Source of the DNA: Tritonibacter multivorans
Lineage (GTDB): Bacteria; Pseudomonadota; Alphaproteobacteria; Rhodobacterales; Rhodobacteraceae
Assembly: GCF_001458415.1 (NCBI RefSeq)
Contig: NZ_CYSD01000037.1
Coordinates: 250,501-314,500 of the forward strand
Direction of reading: 5' to 3'
Length of the DNA stretch: 64,000 bases
Of this stretch, positions 1-9,228 are shown one piece after another. The notes under the pieces are model-generated. The model was not told the DNA's origin. It did not search any database and saw only the letters and a list, made by a program, of their open reading frames with translations. A program made the translations under genes and the position numbers. The number at the start of each line of letters is the position of its first letter. The first letter of the stretch is position 1.

Positions 1-1218
1 CGTGACCTGTGCACCACGGGAGCGCATGGAGGTAAAGGCCGCGTGGCCCGGCGTATCAAGGAACGACAGCAGCGCGCCGCTTTCGGTTTTCACCTGATAC
101 GCACCGATGTGCTGGGTGATGCCGCCGGCTTCGCCTGCCACAACCCGCGCATTACGGATCGCGTCGAGGATCGAGGTCTTACCGTGGTCAACGTGGCCCA
201 TGATGGTGATCACAGGTGCGCGCGGCTTCAGGTCTTCATCCTTGTCTTCGACGTCCTGAATGACGTCTTCAACGTCGGAGTCGGAAACACGGGTGACCTT
301 GTGGCCGAACTCTTCGATGATCAGTTCCGCGGTGTCCGCGTCGATGGTCTGGTTCTGTGTCACCATCATGCCCATTTGCATGAGAGATTTCACAACATCA
401 GCCACACGTTCCGCCATACGGTTCGCCAGCTCAGAGACCAGGATGGCCTCGGGCAGCTGAACGTCACGGATAACCTTTTCACGCTCAACGGTGCCCATTG
501 CCTTTTGGCGGGCGCGTTCCTGCTTGCGGCGCATGGACGCAACAGAGCGCTGACGACCACCTTCGCCACCGGTCGCCTGACCCAGTGTCAGCTTGCCAGA
601 GCGGCGGCCTTCGTCGCGGCCTTTGCCACCACGGCCACGCTCTTCGCGGTCGCGGTCGGTTTTGCGCGGGGTTGCAGCGCCGGTTTTGCTTGGCGTGGGA
701 CGCGAAGACGGGGCAGCAGCGCTGGGTGCGCTGGCGGTCTTCTCGGACTTCGCAGCTGCAGCTTTTTCAGCCGCAGCACGTTTGGCTGCCTCTTCGGCTT
801 CCTTGCGCTTGCGCTCTTCCTCTGCGGCCTTGGCACGGGCACGTTCTTCAGCTTCACGCTGTTCACGTTCCTTGGCTTCGGCTTCGGCACGGCGGCGCTC
901 ACGCTCGGCGGCGCGGGCTTTTTCTTCAGCTTCGCGCTGTGCAGCTTCTTCGGCCTCGCGGGCCTTTGCAGCCTGCAGCGCCTTCATGCGGCGTGCGAGT
1001 TCCGCATCCGAAATGCCTGCCGGGCGCCGGGACGCGTCCCCGCCAGCGGCAGAACCAGCACCGCCCTTGGCTGTGCTCGGTTTGGAAACGACACGCTTGC
1101 GCTTGTGCTCAACCGCGACGCTTTTGGTGCGTCCGTGGCTGAAGCTCTGTTTTACGTTCCCAGACCGGGCGCCGCCACCGCGGACACCCAGTGTCTTTTT
1201 GCCGTCACTATCGCTCAT
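1..1218 (-). CDS. infB: translation initiation factor IF-2 (N-terminal part, cut by window edge)
   Basis: IF-2 is the GTPase that places initiator tRNA on the 30S subunit and promotes 50S joining. About 406 codons are visible; the reading frame runs off the left edge. Seen in order: a basic N-terminus; a long Glu/Lys/Arg/Ala-rich, probably coiled-coil stretch (about residues 70-160) typical of alphaproteobacterial IF-2; a basic linker; the IF2_N/pre-G region (about 245-330); and the start of the G domain with the P-loop GHVDHGKTS (near 340) and DTPGH (near 387). The start ATG complements 1216-1218, 8 nt after the ylxR stop, so it is the distal gene of the rimP-nusA-ylxR-infB operon. Long open frames on the opposite strand here are shadows of this biased sequence. 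Identity is secure. Confidence 0.97.
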   Translation of the reverse strand, partial: MSDSDGKKTLGVRGGGARSGNVKQSFSHGRTKSVAVEHKRKRVVSKPSTAKGGAGSAAGGDASRRPAGISDAELARRMKALQAAKAREAEEAAQREAEEKARAAERERRRAEAEAKEREQREAEERARAKAAEEERKRKEAEEAAKRAAAEKAAAAKSEKTASAPSAAAPSSRPTPSKTGAATPRKTDRDREERGRGGKGRDEGRRSGKLTLGQATGGEGGRQRSVASMRRKQERARQKAMGTVEREKVIRDVQLPEAILVSELANRMAERVADVVKSLMQMGMMVTQNQTIDADTAELIIEEFGHKVTRVSDSDVEDVIQDVEDKDEDLKPRAPVITIMGHVDHGKTSILDAIRNARVVAGEAGGITQHIGAYQVKTESGALLSFLDTPGHAAFTSMRSRGAQVT

Positions 1219-1226
1219 AAAGCTAC

Positions 1227-1844
1227 TTATCCTTCCGTGCGGCCGTTGCCGCCCATTTCCCGCAAACCCTGCAATCGCTGGGCTTCCTCTACAACACGTT
1301 GGCTGAGTCCACCAGAGGAGAGCGCGGCATGTATGACAGTTTCCCGCCCAAATGCCTGCCCAAGCTCATCTGCTGTCAGCCAGCCGATGTATTTTCCTCG
1401 GTGGGGCGTGCTCAATTTCGACTTCCCGCGACCAGAGCCATCTGTGGCCTGAATCAAAACACGGGCTTCTTCCTTGATCAGCCAGTCTTTCACTTTCTCG
1501 TAGCCCGCGACCGCGTCGCCGGACTTCCGGGCCAGAGAGATCAGATCCACCACGCGCTTCAGCACCTGGCGTTCGACCTCTTCCACCAGCCCATCCGGGA
1601 CCACGACCTGCGCCTTGAAGCCGCGCGCGAAGAGTTTCTTCTTCACGGCCATCTCAAGCGCCTCGCGGGTGGAGGTGACATAGACACCACGCCCCGGCAG
1701 CTTACCCATGACGTCAGGAAACACCTGCGCGTCCGGGCCCAATACAAAACGGATCAGCCCGGCTTTGGGCTGGGTCTCGCCTGTCGCAAGACACTTCCGT
1801 TCCGGGCCATCGGCCCGATCTTTAGCTGCGCCACCGCGTGCCAT
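1227..1844 (-). CDS. ylxR: YlxR (DUF448) RNA-binding protein with L7Ae-like C-terminal domain
   Basis: 205 aa. Residues about 10-85 form a YlxR/DUF448 domain (RKCLATGE near the start, then the GRGVYV signature). Residues about 95-200 look like a ribosomal L7Ae-type RNA-binding domain ([14 protein letters not shown]). Stand-alone YlxR in Firmicutes is about 90 aa and has been linked to RNase P (RnpM); the longer two-domain form is common in alphaproteobacteria. It lies between nusA (33 nt upstream) and infB (8 nt downstream), the classical place for this gene, which points to a role in RNA metabolism or translation. The precise function in this lineage is not known to me. The symbol follows the family name. 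Confidence 0.9.
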   Translation of the reverse strand: MARGGAAKDRADGPERKCLATGETQPKAGLIRFVLGPDAQVFPDVMGKLPGRGVYVTSTREALEMAVKKKLFARGFKAQVVVPDGLVEEVERQVLKRVVDLISLARKSGDAVAGYEKVKDWLIKEEARVLIQATDGSGRGKSKLSTPHRGKYIGWLTADELGQAFGRETVIHAALSSGGLSQRVVEEAQRLQGLREMGGNGRTEG

Positions 1845-1877
1845 TCACTTAACTCCAGCAGAGGAGAGGTCTGAAAC

Positions 1878-3500
1878 TCAGACCTCGCCTTCTTCATCGC
1901 CCTCAACTGCGTCGAGGTCTTCTTCTTCATTGGCTGTCAGCTCTTCGGGGTCGACCCAACCCAGCAGGACGCGGGCGGTCATAACCATGGTCTGAGCATC
2001 TTCCAGAGACACGTCGAAAGGCTCCAGGATACCGTCATCCTTTACGCGTTCGCCGTTTTGGGTGGTCCAGCCACCAGCCAGTTCCCAATCCGCGCAGGTC
2101 GCGAAGTCATCCAGCGTTTTCACGCCGTCCTTGGCCAGTGCTTCCACCATCTGGGGTGTCAGACCGTCAAAGTCAATGAGGCTGTCTTCGGCACCCAACG
2201 CACGGGCTGCATCCAGCGCAGCTTTGGCTTGTGCTTCAAGGTAGTCACGGGCACGGGCCTGCAGTTCCTGCGCGGTGCCTTCGTCAACACCGTCAATGAC
2301 CAGCAGCTCGTCCAGTTCGACATAGGCAACCTCATCAAGGTTGGTGAACCCTTCAGAGACCAGAAGCTGGGCAAAGAATTCATCCAGATCCAGCGTGTCC
2401 ATGAACAGTTTGGTGCAAGCCTCAAACTCTTTCTGGCGACGGGCGCTTTCTTCTTCCTCGGTCATGATGTCGATGTCGAGCGCGGTCAGCTGGGATGCCA
2501 GACGCACGTTCTGACCCCGGCGACCGATCGCCAGCGACAGCTGCTCGTCAGGAACCACAACTTCGATTTTGCCCGCTTCGTCGTCCAGAACAACCTTGGA
2601 GACTTCTGCAGGCTGCAGCGCGTTCACCAGGAAGGTCGGCTGATCTTCGTTCCACGGGATAATGTCGATCTTCTCGCCCTGCAACTCGTTCACAACGGCC
2701 TGCACGCGAGAGCCGCGCATACCAACACAGGCACCAACCGGGTCGATGGAATTGTCAAAGGACACAACCGCGATCTTCGCGCGCGAACCCGGGTCACGGG
2801 CCACGGCTTTGATCTCGATAATACCGTCATAGATTTCCGGCACTTCCATCTTGAACAGCTCGGCCATGAATTCCGGTGCGGTACGCGACAGGAAGATCTG
2901 CGGACCACGGGGTTCGCGGCGCACGTCTTTGATATAGCAGCGAATACGGTCGTTCGGGCGGTAGCTTTCGCGGCCGATTTTCTCGTTGCGGCGCAGGATC
3001 GCTTCGCCGGAGCCGACGTCAACGATGACGTTGCCGTATTCTTCGCGCTTCACGACACCGTTGATAATGGTGCCGTTGCGGTCTTTAAACTCGTTGTACT
3101 GGCGGTCACGCTCGGCTTCGCGCACCTTTTGCAGGATCACCTGCTTGGCGGATTGCGCGGCGATACGGCCCATATCGACAGGGGGTACTTCGTCCACAAT
3201 GGTGTCACCCACGGTCGGGTTTTCCATGTACTGTTTGGCCTGCGCGACAGTCAGCTCTGCCTGATAGTTTTCCAGCTCTTCGTCCTCGACCACGGTACGC
3301 ACGCGGGTAAAGGTCGCCTTGCCGGTTTTGCGGTCGATGGAGACACGGATGTCCATCTCAGCGCCGTAACGGGACTTCGCCGCACGCGCCAGAGATTCTT
3401 CCATCGCTTCGACCACCAGACCGGGGTCGATCATCTTTTCACGCGCCACGGCTTCAGCGGTTTGCAACAGCTCCAGCTGGTTTGCAGAGGTAATCGCCAT
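1878..3500 (-). CDS. nusA: transcription elongation/termination factor NusA
   Basis: 540 aa. NusA binds RNA polymerase and nascent RNA, and affects pausing, termination and antitermination. Seen in order: N-terminal polymerase-binding domain (1-125), S1 domain (about 135-200, after KREEYGNVIVDVGSGEAILR), two KH modules (about 230-345, including GMRGSRVQAV and AIGRRGQNVR), then a C-terminal part with two helix-hairpin-helix-like acidic repeats (about 360-525) and a very acidic tail. Length is close to other alphaproteobacterial NusA proteins. The start ATG shares its last base with the rimP stop region (both reach 3500), so the two are translationally coupled. As NusA controls termination, it may act on the hairpin in the rimP leader. 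Confidence 0.97.
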   Translation of the reverse strand: MAITSANQLELLQTAEAVAREKMIDPGLVVEAMEESLARAAKSRYGAEMDIRVSIDRKTGKATFTRVRTVVEDEELENYQAELTVAQAKQYMENPTVGDTIVDEVPPVDMGRIAAQSAKQVILQKVREAERDRQYNEFKDRNGTIINGVVKREEYGNVIVDVGSGEAILRRNEKIGRESYRPNDRIRCYIKDVRREPRGPQIFLSRTAPEFMAELFKMEVPEIYDGIIEIKAVARDPGSRAKIAVVSFDNSIDPVGACVGMRGSRVQAVVNELQGEKIDIIPWNEDQPTFLVNALQPAEVSKVVLDDEAGKIEVVVPDEQLSLAIGRRGQNVRLASQLTALDIDIMTEEEESARRQKEFEACTKLFMDTLDLDEFFAQLLVSEGFTNLDEVAYVELDELLVIDGVDEGTAQELQARARDYLEAQAKAALDAARALGAEDSLIDFDGLTPQMVEALAKDGVKTLDDFATCADWELAGGWTTQNGERVKDDGILEPFDVSLEDAQTMVMTARVLLGWVDPEELTANEEEDLDAVEGDEEGEV

Positions 3501-4114
3501 TACTTCTTCTCCTCTTCGGCCCCTTCGGGGGTCTCTTCGGCGGACCCTTCGGTCTCGATTTCGTCAAAGGCGTCTTCGTTCAACGTGCCAGCCGCCTTGC
3601 GCTGGTTGAGCATTTCTTTGATCAGCTCGTCGGTCAGCACCAGCTTTGCATCGCTCAGCCAGTCGAATTTCAGACCGATGGTCACTTCTTCGCCCTGATC
3701 TTCAATATTGATCAGAACTTCGTCTTCTTCGACGCCCGCCAGTTCACCTTTGAAACGGCGGCGCCCTCCCACCAGCTCGGTTGTCTCCAGCTTGGCTTCA
3801 TAGCCTTCGAACATGTCGAAGTCCTTGAGGCGCGTCAGGGGACGGTCGATGCCGGGGCTGGACACTTCCAGCGCATAGGCGTCAAGAATCGGGTCTTCCA
3901 CGTCGAGAACCGCGCTCACCTCATTGGAGATTTTTGCACAGTCATCGACTTCAATACCGCCATTGGGACGGTCTGCCATGATCTGCAGCGTGGTGGTTTT
4001 GCCGGACATCAGCCGGATCCGAACCAACTCATAGCCCAGATCCTCGATCACCGGGGTGATGATCTCGGCCAGGCGCTGGTCGATTGCGGCTTTGGCGATC
4101 AGGTCATTGGTCAT
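3500..4114 (-). CDS. rimP: ribosome maturation factor RimP
   Basis: 204 aa from the ATG that complements 4112-4114 ([18 protein letters not shown]). The open frame extends 65 codons further upstream, but that part has no RimP similarity and runs through a terminator-like hairpin, so I use the internal start. RimP assists 30S subunit maturation. Seen: the N-terminal alpha/beta domain (ELVRIRLM near residue 35; the [15 protein letters not shown] helix near 75), the SPGIDRPL motif of the family, and a C-terminal SH3-like domain. The last 30 residues are Glu-rich, a lineage-specific tail. It is first in the operon with nusA, ylxR and infB. Confidence 0.93.
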   Translation of the reverse strand: MTNDLIAKAAIDQRLAEIITPVIEDLGYELVRIRLMSGKTTTLQIMADRPNGGIEVDDCAKISNEVSAVLDVEDPILDAYALEVSSPGIDRPLTRLKDFDMFEGYEAKLETTELVGGRRRFKGELAGVEEDEVLINIEDQGEEVTIGLKFDWLSDAKLVLTDELIKEMLNQRKAAGTLNEDAFDEIETEGSAEETPEGAEEEKK

Positions 4115-4128
4115 CAGAGTTCCAAACA

Positions 4129-4152
4129 CAAAAAAACGGGCTCGCGGCCCGT
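4129..4152 (-). terminator. intrinsic terminator-like hairpin in the rimP leader
   Basis: Read on the minus strand: a 6-bp stem ACGGGC/GCCCGT around a 5-nt loop, followed directly by a run of seven T. The T-run ends 14 nt before the rimP start codon. It may end transcripts from the anti-sigma gene upstream, or attenuate the rimP-nusA-ylxR-infB operon; almost no room is left for a promoter between hairpin and gene. Confidence 0.7.
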
Positions 4153-4271
4153 CGAATAATTCCGGTGGTGCCCCGAACCTTAAGCCCGACGCGCCGCTGT
4201 TGAGAGGGGATATACGCCTCGCCCCCCTAATTTGCAAGCCTTTCGTGCAGCCGACATTGGCCGACCTACCT

Positions 4272-5027
4272 TTAGCCTTGCTGCAACTGGGCGCGAAAGG
4301 CTTCGGCATAGGCGCGCGTCAGGGCCGGGTCGTCCCCACCGATCACCAAATAGCCGACACCGTCGACGATCCAGGACGAGGCCGCCAGACCTTCGGCGAT
4401 CTGATCCTTCATCGCGCGTGCCTCGGCCCCAGATCCAATCACGCAAAGCGCAAAGGGAACCCCGCCGTCATCCAGATAAGCCATCTGCATCAGCGGCTTG
4501 CCATTGTAGCTGAGGATCTGCGCCCGTTTGAAATCGAGCCCCTGAACATCGGTCGCAGCAACCAGATCAACGCCAATGCGATCCTCAAACCCGGCCAAGG
4601 TGGCATCTGTCTGTTCCGGTGCCTGGAACTTCCCAGCCAGCGTCTCTGTCGCATAGAGCGCCTGATACGAGGCCACCGCAGCAATCCAGCCAGATTTCTG
4701 CGCCACCACAGGCGCAGGCGTATCGGGTTTGAAGCTATAGCCGCCCAGCGCACCGATTCCCAAAGCCAGCACAACAGACGCAGCCATAGCCATCGGCTGA
4801 ATCCAAGTTTGCGCAGGCAGGTCTGGCGCGGTCGGAGGCGCCAAACCCTCCACGGCAAAGGCTGCGCGAATATCATCTACCGGAATCACCAGCCTCTCGA
4901 GCCGCGCGACCAGTTGCGCATCAGACAGCAGGGCCGCATCAATGCGCGCAGACAGATCCCCTTCGGCTTCCCCATCCAGGAAAGCCGTCAGATCTTCGTC
5001 CGAAAATGTCTCATGCGCCTGCGTCAT
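4272..5027 (-). CDS. membrane anti-sigma factor paired with the upstream ECF sigma factor
   Basis: 251 aa. The N-terminal ~50 residues ([13 protein letters not shown], then an acidic helix pair) look like the cytoplasmic sigma-binding part of a ZAS-like anti-sigma factor, but the His-x3-Cys-x2-Cys zinc motif is absent. One hydrophobic segment (about residues 78-98) should span the inner membrane, leaving a ~150-residue periplasmic domain that could sense an envelope signal. The start overlaps the stop of the sigma gene by 4 nt (ATGA), the usual arrangement of such pairs. The signal is unknown. The divergent YceI-cytochrome c gene suggests a redox or envelope cue, which is inference. Confidence 0.85.
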   Translation of the reverse strand: MTQAHETFSDEDLTAFLDGEAEGDLSARIDAALLSDAQLVARLERLVIPVDDIRAAFAVEGLAPPTAPDLPAQTWIQPMAMAASVVLALGIGALGGYSFKPDTPAPVVAQKSGWIAAVASYQALYATETLAGKFQAPEQTDATLAGFEDRIGVDLVAATDVQGLDFKRAQILSYNGKPLMQMAYLDDGGVPFALCVIGSGAEARAMKDQIAEGLAASSWIVDGVGYLVIGGDDPALTRAYAEAFRAQLQQG

Positions 5028-5557
5028 GTTCCGGTCTCCGTTACGGACAACTCTGTTGCGATCCGTTTTCTCGCGGCCGCCAGTCGGCTCATTACCGTAC
5101 CAATGGGAATGTCCAACATGTCAGCCGCTTCGCGATAGGTGAGCCCTTCAACATAGACAAGCAGCACCACCACGCGCTGTCCTTCGGGAAGAGCCCCTAT
5201 CTTAGCAAACACCTCACGATGGAAAATATTCGTTTCTGCATCCACGCCGGTGTCAGGTAATTCTGTTTCCTCGAGCGGAACAAGCCCCGTGCCCTGCCGC
5301 ACCGCCTGGGCCCGCAGCTCGTTCAGCCACAGCCGGTGTGCCATGGTGAAAAGCCAGCGATCCAGATGCGTACCCGCTTGATAACTTTCGTGTTTTTCCA
5401 GTGCCCGCAGACATGTGGCCTGCGCCAGATCATCCGCGCGGTCACGTCGTCCGGTCTGCACCAAACAGAACCGCCAGAGCCGCGGATAGAGCGGGCCAAT
5501 ACCCGCGCGGATCTCTGCCAGAGCTGATTTTTTCAAAAAACCAAGAATAAATTTCAC
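5024..5557 (-). CDS. ECF-family RNA polymerase sigma factor
   Basis: 177 aa. Sigma region 2 covers about residues 17-87 (RADDLAQATCLRALEKH, then WLFTMAHRLWLNELR) and region 4 about 117-168 (LPEGQRVVVLLVYVEGLTYREAA, then a helix-turn-helix ending SRLAAARKRI). No region 3 is present, as expected for group 4 sigma factors. The likely start is GTG at 5557; its GGAG-like sequence sits almost against the start codon, so the exact start is uncertain. It is co-transcribed with the overlapping anti-sigma gene and divergent from the YceI-cytochrome c gene across 74 bp, so autoregulation and control of that gene are plausible. Confidence 0.92.
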   Translation of the reverse strand: MKFILGFLKKSALAEIRAGIGPLYPRLWRFCLVQTGRRDRADDLAQATCLRALEKHESYQAGTHLDRWLFTMAHRLWLNELRAQAVRQGTGLVPLEETELPDTGVDAETNIFHREVFAKIGALPEGQRVVVLLVYVEGLTYREAADMLDIPIGTVMSRLAAARKRIATELSVTETGT

Positions 5558-5631
5558 TCCAGCGGTGTTTCAATGGTTCAGGGTGCACGCGATTCACGCG
5601 CCAATGTAGACAGTAGGAGGAAGGAAGCAAT

Positions 5632-6582
5632 ATGCTCAACCGTTTGTTTCACGGGATGACCGCAGTCGCCACCGTATTTGCCTTATCACAGGCCGCGCAG
5701 GCCGCAGATTGGACGCTGGATGGAGAGACATCCCATCTCGCTTATGGCTCTATCAAGAAAAACAGCGTGGGCGAGGTGAACAGCTTTACCTCCCTCTCCG
5801 GCAACCTCAGCAGCGATGGCATGCTGTCGGTGTCGATCAACCTTCCCAGCCTCGAGACCTTTATCGACATCCGCAATGAACGGATGCAGGAGTTTGTCTT
5901 TCAAAACACCCCCACAGCCACGTTAAGCGGTCAGGTTGATATGGCCAAAGTCGCCGCCTTGCCGGTCGGCGGCACAATGCTTACCGATCTGGCGGCAACC
6001 CTTAGTCTGCTGGGCAAGGACATCCCGCTGGAGACCGAAGTTTTTGTTGCCCGCCTGTCCGAAACCCAAGTTCTGGCGGTGACCAATGACATGCTGTTCC
6101 TGAACGCCGAAGACGCAGGCCTGAACGCCGGTGTCGACAAGCTGAAAGAGGTCGCGAAACTCGACAGCATCACCCGCACTGTGCCGGTGACCGCGCGCAT
6201 GGTCTTTACCGCCACTGGCGATCAGGCCGCTGCGCCCAGCGCCGCGACGGCAACCGCAACGACGGTTGCCTCCGCAGGCGATGCCGCCAGGGGCAAGAAA
6301 GTCTTCCGCAAATGCAGTGCTTGTCACAAGCTCGATGCGGGCAAGAACGGCGCAGGTCCCACCCTATACGGGATCATGGGGGCACAGTCCGCATCTGTCG
6401 AAGGGTTCAAATACTCCAAAGCCTTTCAGGCAGCCAATCTGACCTGGACGCCGGACACCATGGCGGCTTTCCTGAAAGATCCCAAAGGCACCGTACCGAA
6501 AAACCGCATGGCGTTTAACGGGCTGAAAAAGGACGAAGATATTCAGAACCTGATCTCCTATTTGCAGGAAGAAACGCAGTAA
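5632..6582 (+). CDS. secreted YceI domain fused to a class I cytochrome c
   Basis: 316 aa. Seen in order: signal peptide (1-24, ending AQA), YceI-type lipocalin-like domain (about 25-195), an Ala/Thr-rich linker (about 197-215), and a mono-heme cytochrome c (about 216-316) with CSACH (C228, C231, H232) and a probable axial Met at 293 in NRMAFNG. YceI proteins bind isoprenoid-like lipids in the periplasm, and the cytochrome needs heme attachment there, so the protein should be periplasmic. AGGAGGAAGG just before the ATG is a strong ribosome site. Fusion of the two domains is uncommon compared with the single-domain forms. A role in quinone/isoprenoid handling or electron transfer under ECF control is inference. 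Confidence 0.9.
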   Translation: MLNRLFHGMTAVATVFALSQAAQAADWTLDGETSHLAYGSIKKNSVGEVNSFTSLSGNLSSDGMLSVSINLPSLETFIDIRNERMQEFVFQNTPTATLSGQVDMAKVAALPVGGTMLTDLAATLSLLGKDIPLETEVFVARLSETQVLAVTNDMLFLNAEDAGLNAGVDKLKEVAKLDSITRTVPVTARMVFTATGDQAAAPSAATATATTVASAGDAARGKKVFRKCSACHKLDAGKNGAGPTLYGIMGAQSASVEGFKYSKAFQAANLTWTPDTMAAFLKDPKGTVPKNRMAFNGLKKDEDIQNLISYLQEETQ

Positions 6583-6590
6583 GTTCTGAC

Positions 6591-6621
6591 AAAAACCGGG
6601 TCTGACCGTCTGGGTCAGACC
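6591..6621 (-). terminator. terminator of the pip/substrate-binding protein operon
   Basis: Perfect 9-bp inverted repeat GGTCTGACC/GGTCAGACC (6599-6607 and 6613-6621) with a 5-nt loop; on the minus strand it is followed by CGG and five T. The stop codon of the substrate-binding protein lies inside the stem. Confidence 0.65.
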
Positions 6622-7457
6622 ACCCACCAACGTTCGGCAATACGCCCATCATCCAAGGGTGCGTTCTGGGCAATACGGCCGGGCATCCCAATGGTCGAAG
6701 CCGCAGCCAGCGCCATCTCTGCCTCGTCAGGATGATACAGGAACGTACCCCGCCTGCGCAGCCCATCAGCGTCCGGCAAAGCCACCACATCCACATAGCC
6801 ATCACGCAGCGCCTCGGCGCGGACGGTGGCATCCGGGATGACGACAACTTCTATTGTGTCGACCCAACCAGCTGTGCCGTCCTTATAATGTTCCGCCACA
6901 CGCTGTGCGCGGAAACTGCGCCCATCCTGCGCCCGCTCCACATGATAAAGGCCGGTGCCATTCAGCGCGGACAAATCCTTGGGCATGTCACCCTGCGGGG
7001 TGATCCAACAGGCCGATTGTGCCAACAGGAAAGGAAACTGCGGGTTGCCTTCGTGCAGGGTAACCGACACTCGGTTGTGTCCATCGCAGGAGACTTCCTG
7101 GAGAAAGCCGGTTTCGAAATGACCTAAAAGGGATGCAGCCACATCCTGCGCGGTCAGAGCCTGGCCACTGTGAAATACGGCATCTTCGCGCAGGTCAAAT
7201 GTCCAGATACGCGCGTCCTCATCACTGTTCCACGCCAGCGCCAATTCGGGACGCAACACACCGTCCGGGCCGATCTCGGTCAGTTGATCCAGAACAGAGG
7301 CACGCGCCACCTGTTCGAGCACTCCGCCTTCGCGCGGAACCGCGATGCGCAAGGCGCCGCCACGACGCGGGGTCTGGGCAAAAGCGCCGCCGGTTGCCGC
7401 CAGCAACGCAGCCGCCGCACCAGACGCAAAGAGCGCACGACGATCAAGCCGCTTCAT
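6615..7457 (-). CDS. short Tat-exported family 5 (peptide-type) substrate-binding protein
   Basis: 280 aa, about half the usual ~500-540 aa of SBP_bac_5 (DppA/OppA-like) proteins. The N-terminus carries a twin-arginine-like signal (RLDRRALFASGAAAALLAATGG) ending in AFAQ. The next ~140 residues match the first lobe of the family: LRPELALAWNSDEDARIWTFDLREDAVFHSG is the usual early signature, cited here in part. The C-terminal ~90 residues resemble the return segment, so the large middle peptide-binding domain seems to be missing. No permease or ATPase genes are adjacent. It overlaps pip by 4 nt and is probably translationally coupled to it. It may be a reduced binding protein with a new use, or a decayed one; the frame is intact. 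Confidence 0.8.
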   Translation of the reverse strand: MKRLDRRALFASGAAAALLAATGGAFAQTPRRGGALRIAVPREGGVLEQVARASVLDQLTEIGPDGVLRPELALAWNSDEDARIWTFDLREDAVFHSGQALTAQDVAASLLGHFETGFLQEVSCDGHNRVSVTLHEGNPQFPFLLAQSACWITPQGDMPKDLSALNGTGLYHVERAQDGRSFRAQRVAEHYKDGTAGWVDTIEVVVIPDATVRAEALRDGYVDVVALPDADGLRRRGTFLYHPDEAEMALAAASTIGMPGRIAQNAPLDDGRIAERWWVV

Positions 7458-8431
7458 ACCAGCTCTCCTGCGATTTCATCCATCGCACGGACCAGTTCCG
7501 CACTGATTCCGGGTTCCGACAGCGCATGACCCGCGTTGCGCACCATCTGAAGGCGCGATTTTGGCCAGGCCTGATGCAAGCGATAGGCCGACACAGGCGG
7601 GCAAATCATATCATACCGCCCCTGCACGATCACACCGGGGATATGGGCAATCCGCTCCATATTGGCGAGGATCTGACCATCCATATGCAGGAAACCCTTG
7701 TTGACGAAGTAGTGATTCTCAAGACGCGCAAACGCGCGAGCATATTCGCCGGGGCTGGACCCGGAAATCCCGTTCGAATGCACCGACGCCAGCGCGTTCT
7801 CCCAGCCTGACCAGATGCGGCCAAAGAAGACCTCTTCTTCATGGTCGCCCGAAAACAGACGACGGTTGTAAGCCGCAATCATGTCATCGCGTTCTTCCAC
7901 CGGCACCGGGTCACAGAACCGCGCCCAGGCTTCGGGCCAGAAATTCCCCGCGCCCCCCGCATAGAACCAATCAAGCTCGGCCTGAGTCATCAGGAACACG
8001 CCGCGCAACACCATATGGGACACATGCGCAGGGTGGGTTTGGGCATACAGCAGCGCCAAGGTCGCCCCCCAGCTGCCGCCAAACAGGCTCCATTTGTCGA
8101 TTCCCAGCGCTTCGCGGATCAACTCCATATCCGCAATCAGGTGCCAGGTGCTATTGTCCTCGCAGGAAGCATAGGGGCGCGACCGGCCGCAACCACGCTG
8201 GTCAAACAGGATGATGCGATACACCTTGGGATCAAAATACCGGCGCATGGCCGGGCTTGACCCACCGCCGGGCCCACCATGGCAGACAATGACAGGCCAC
8301 CCCTCGGGGTTGCCGCATTGTTCCACATAAATCGAGTGCCCCTGCCCCACATCCATCATCCGCTGGTCGAAAGGTTCCAGCGGGGGATAAAGAAACTGCA
8401 CTGCGCGCTTTTGATCCGAGTATTTGTCCAT
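7454..8431 (-). CDS. pip: proline iminopeptidase (alpha/beta hydrolase)
   Basis: 325 aa, the usual length of bacterial S33 proline iminopeptidases, which release N-terminal proline from peptides in the cytoplasm. Seen: oxyanion loop HGGPGGG (51-57), DQRGCGRS, nucleophile elbow GGSWG with Ser120, the charge-relay Asp274 in GRYDMICP and His302 in NAGHAL. No signal peptide. It is the first gene of a two-gene unit with the short substrate-binding protein, and divergent from ubiG across 50 bp. A link between peptide capture and proline release is suggestive only. Confidence 0.95.
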   Translation of the reverse strand: MDKYSDQKRAVQFLYPPLEPFDQRMMDVGQGHSIYVEQCGNPEGWPVIVCHGGPGGGSSPAMRRYFDPKVYRIILFDQRGCGRSRPYASCEDNSTWHLIADMELIREALGIDKWSLFGGSWGATLALLYAQTHPAHVSHMVLRGVFLMTQAELDWFYAGGAGNFWPEAWARFCDPVPVEERDDMIAAYNRRLFSGDHEEEVFFGRIWSGWENALASVHSNGISGSSPGEYARAFARLENHYFVNKGFLHMDGQILANMERIAHIPGVIVQGRYDMICPPVSAYRLHQAWPKSRLQMVRNAGHALSEPGISAELVRAMDEIAGELV

Positions 8432-8481
8432 TACTGACCTAGATTATATCTCGACCTACAACAAAGCATACGGAGACAGGA

Positions 8482-9228
8482 ATGCAAGCGCCTCAATCCA
8501 CGGTGGACCCTTCGGAAATCGCAAAGTTCGAAGCCATGGCCGCCGAATGGTGGGACCCAAACGGGAAATTCAAGCCTCTGCATATGCTGAACCCCTGCCG
8601 TCTGGATTATATCACCCAGCAGATCGCTGCTGAATTTGACCGCGATCTTTCCGAGACTGCCCCTTTTTCGGGCCTGCGGATCCTCGATATTGGCTGCGGT
8701 GGTGGCCTGCTGAGCGAACCAATGGCGCGTCTCGGCGCTGAGGTCGTTGGCGCAGACGCCGCCGAAGGCAACCTGCCCGTGGCCCGAATCCATGCGGAAC
8801 AATCCGGCCTGACCATCGATTACCGCCACACCACAGCCGAAGCCATGGCCGAAGCCGGCGAACAATTCGATGTGGTTCTGAACATGGAAGTCGTCGAACA
8901 TGTCGCCGACCCCTTGGCCTATCTGACCGCAACCCAGCAATTGCTGAAGCCGGGCGGTTTGCAGATCTGCTCTACGATCAACCGCAACCCCAAAAGCTAT
9001 GCCATGGCGATTTTTGGGGCCGAAGTGGTCATGCGCTGGCTGCCGCGCGGCACCCATGAATGGAACAAGTTCATCACACCAGATGAGCTGTTTGACCTTC
9101 TTGGCAAGGCTGGGCTGGCTCCGGTGGACCGGAAGGGGTTCGTGTTCAACCCGATTTTGTGGAGCTGGTCCATTTCGGCCAAAGACCTGAGCGTGAACTA
9201 TGTGACCGCGAGCACCAAACCGGCCTAG
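8482..9228 (+). CDS. ubiG: ubiquinone biosynthesis O-methyltransferase UbiG
   Basis: 248 aa. UbiG carries out both O-methylations of the ubiquinone ring, using SAM. Seen: the N-terminal [19 protein letters not shown] motif typical of UbiG/COQ3, SAM motif [15 protein letters not shown] (67-80), the [11 protein letters not shown] segment and the [12 protein letters not shown] motif. The length matches the family. Divergent from pip; a GGAGACAGGA sequence precedes the ATG. A terminator-like hairpin lies about 200 bp downstream. Confidence 0.96.
   Translation: MQAPQSTVDPSEIAKFEAMAAEWWDPNGKFKPLHMLNPCRLDYITQQIAAEFDRDLSETAPFSGLRILDIGCGGGLLSEPMARLGAEVVGADAAEGNLPVARIHAEQSGLTIDYRHTTAEAMAEAGEQFDVVLNMEVVEHVADPLAYLTATQQLLKPGGLQICSTINRNPKSYAMAIFGAEVVMRWLPRGTHEWNKFITPDELFDLLGKAGLAPVDRKGFVFNPILWSWSISAKDLSVNYVTASTKPA

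Noticed and set aside
43-1452. 469-codon plus-strand open frame
   Set aside because: Antisense to infB and ylxR; Cys/Phe/Arg-rich product with no family features. The infB frame explains the region.
2058-3698. 546-codon plus-strand open frame
   Set aside because: Antisense shadow of nusA and the end of rimP.
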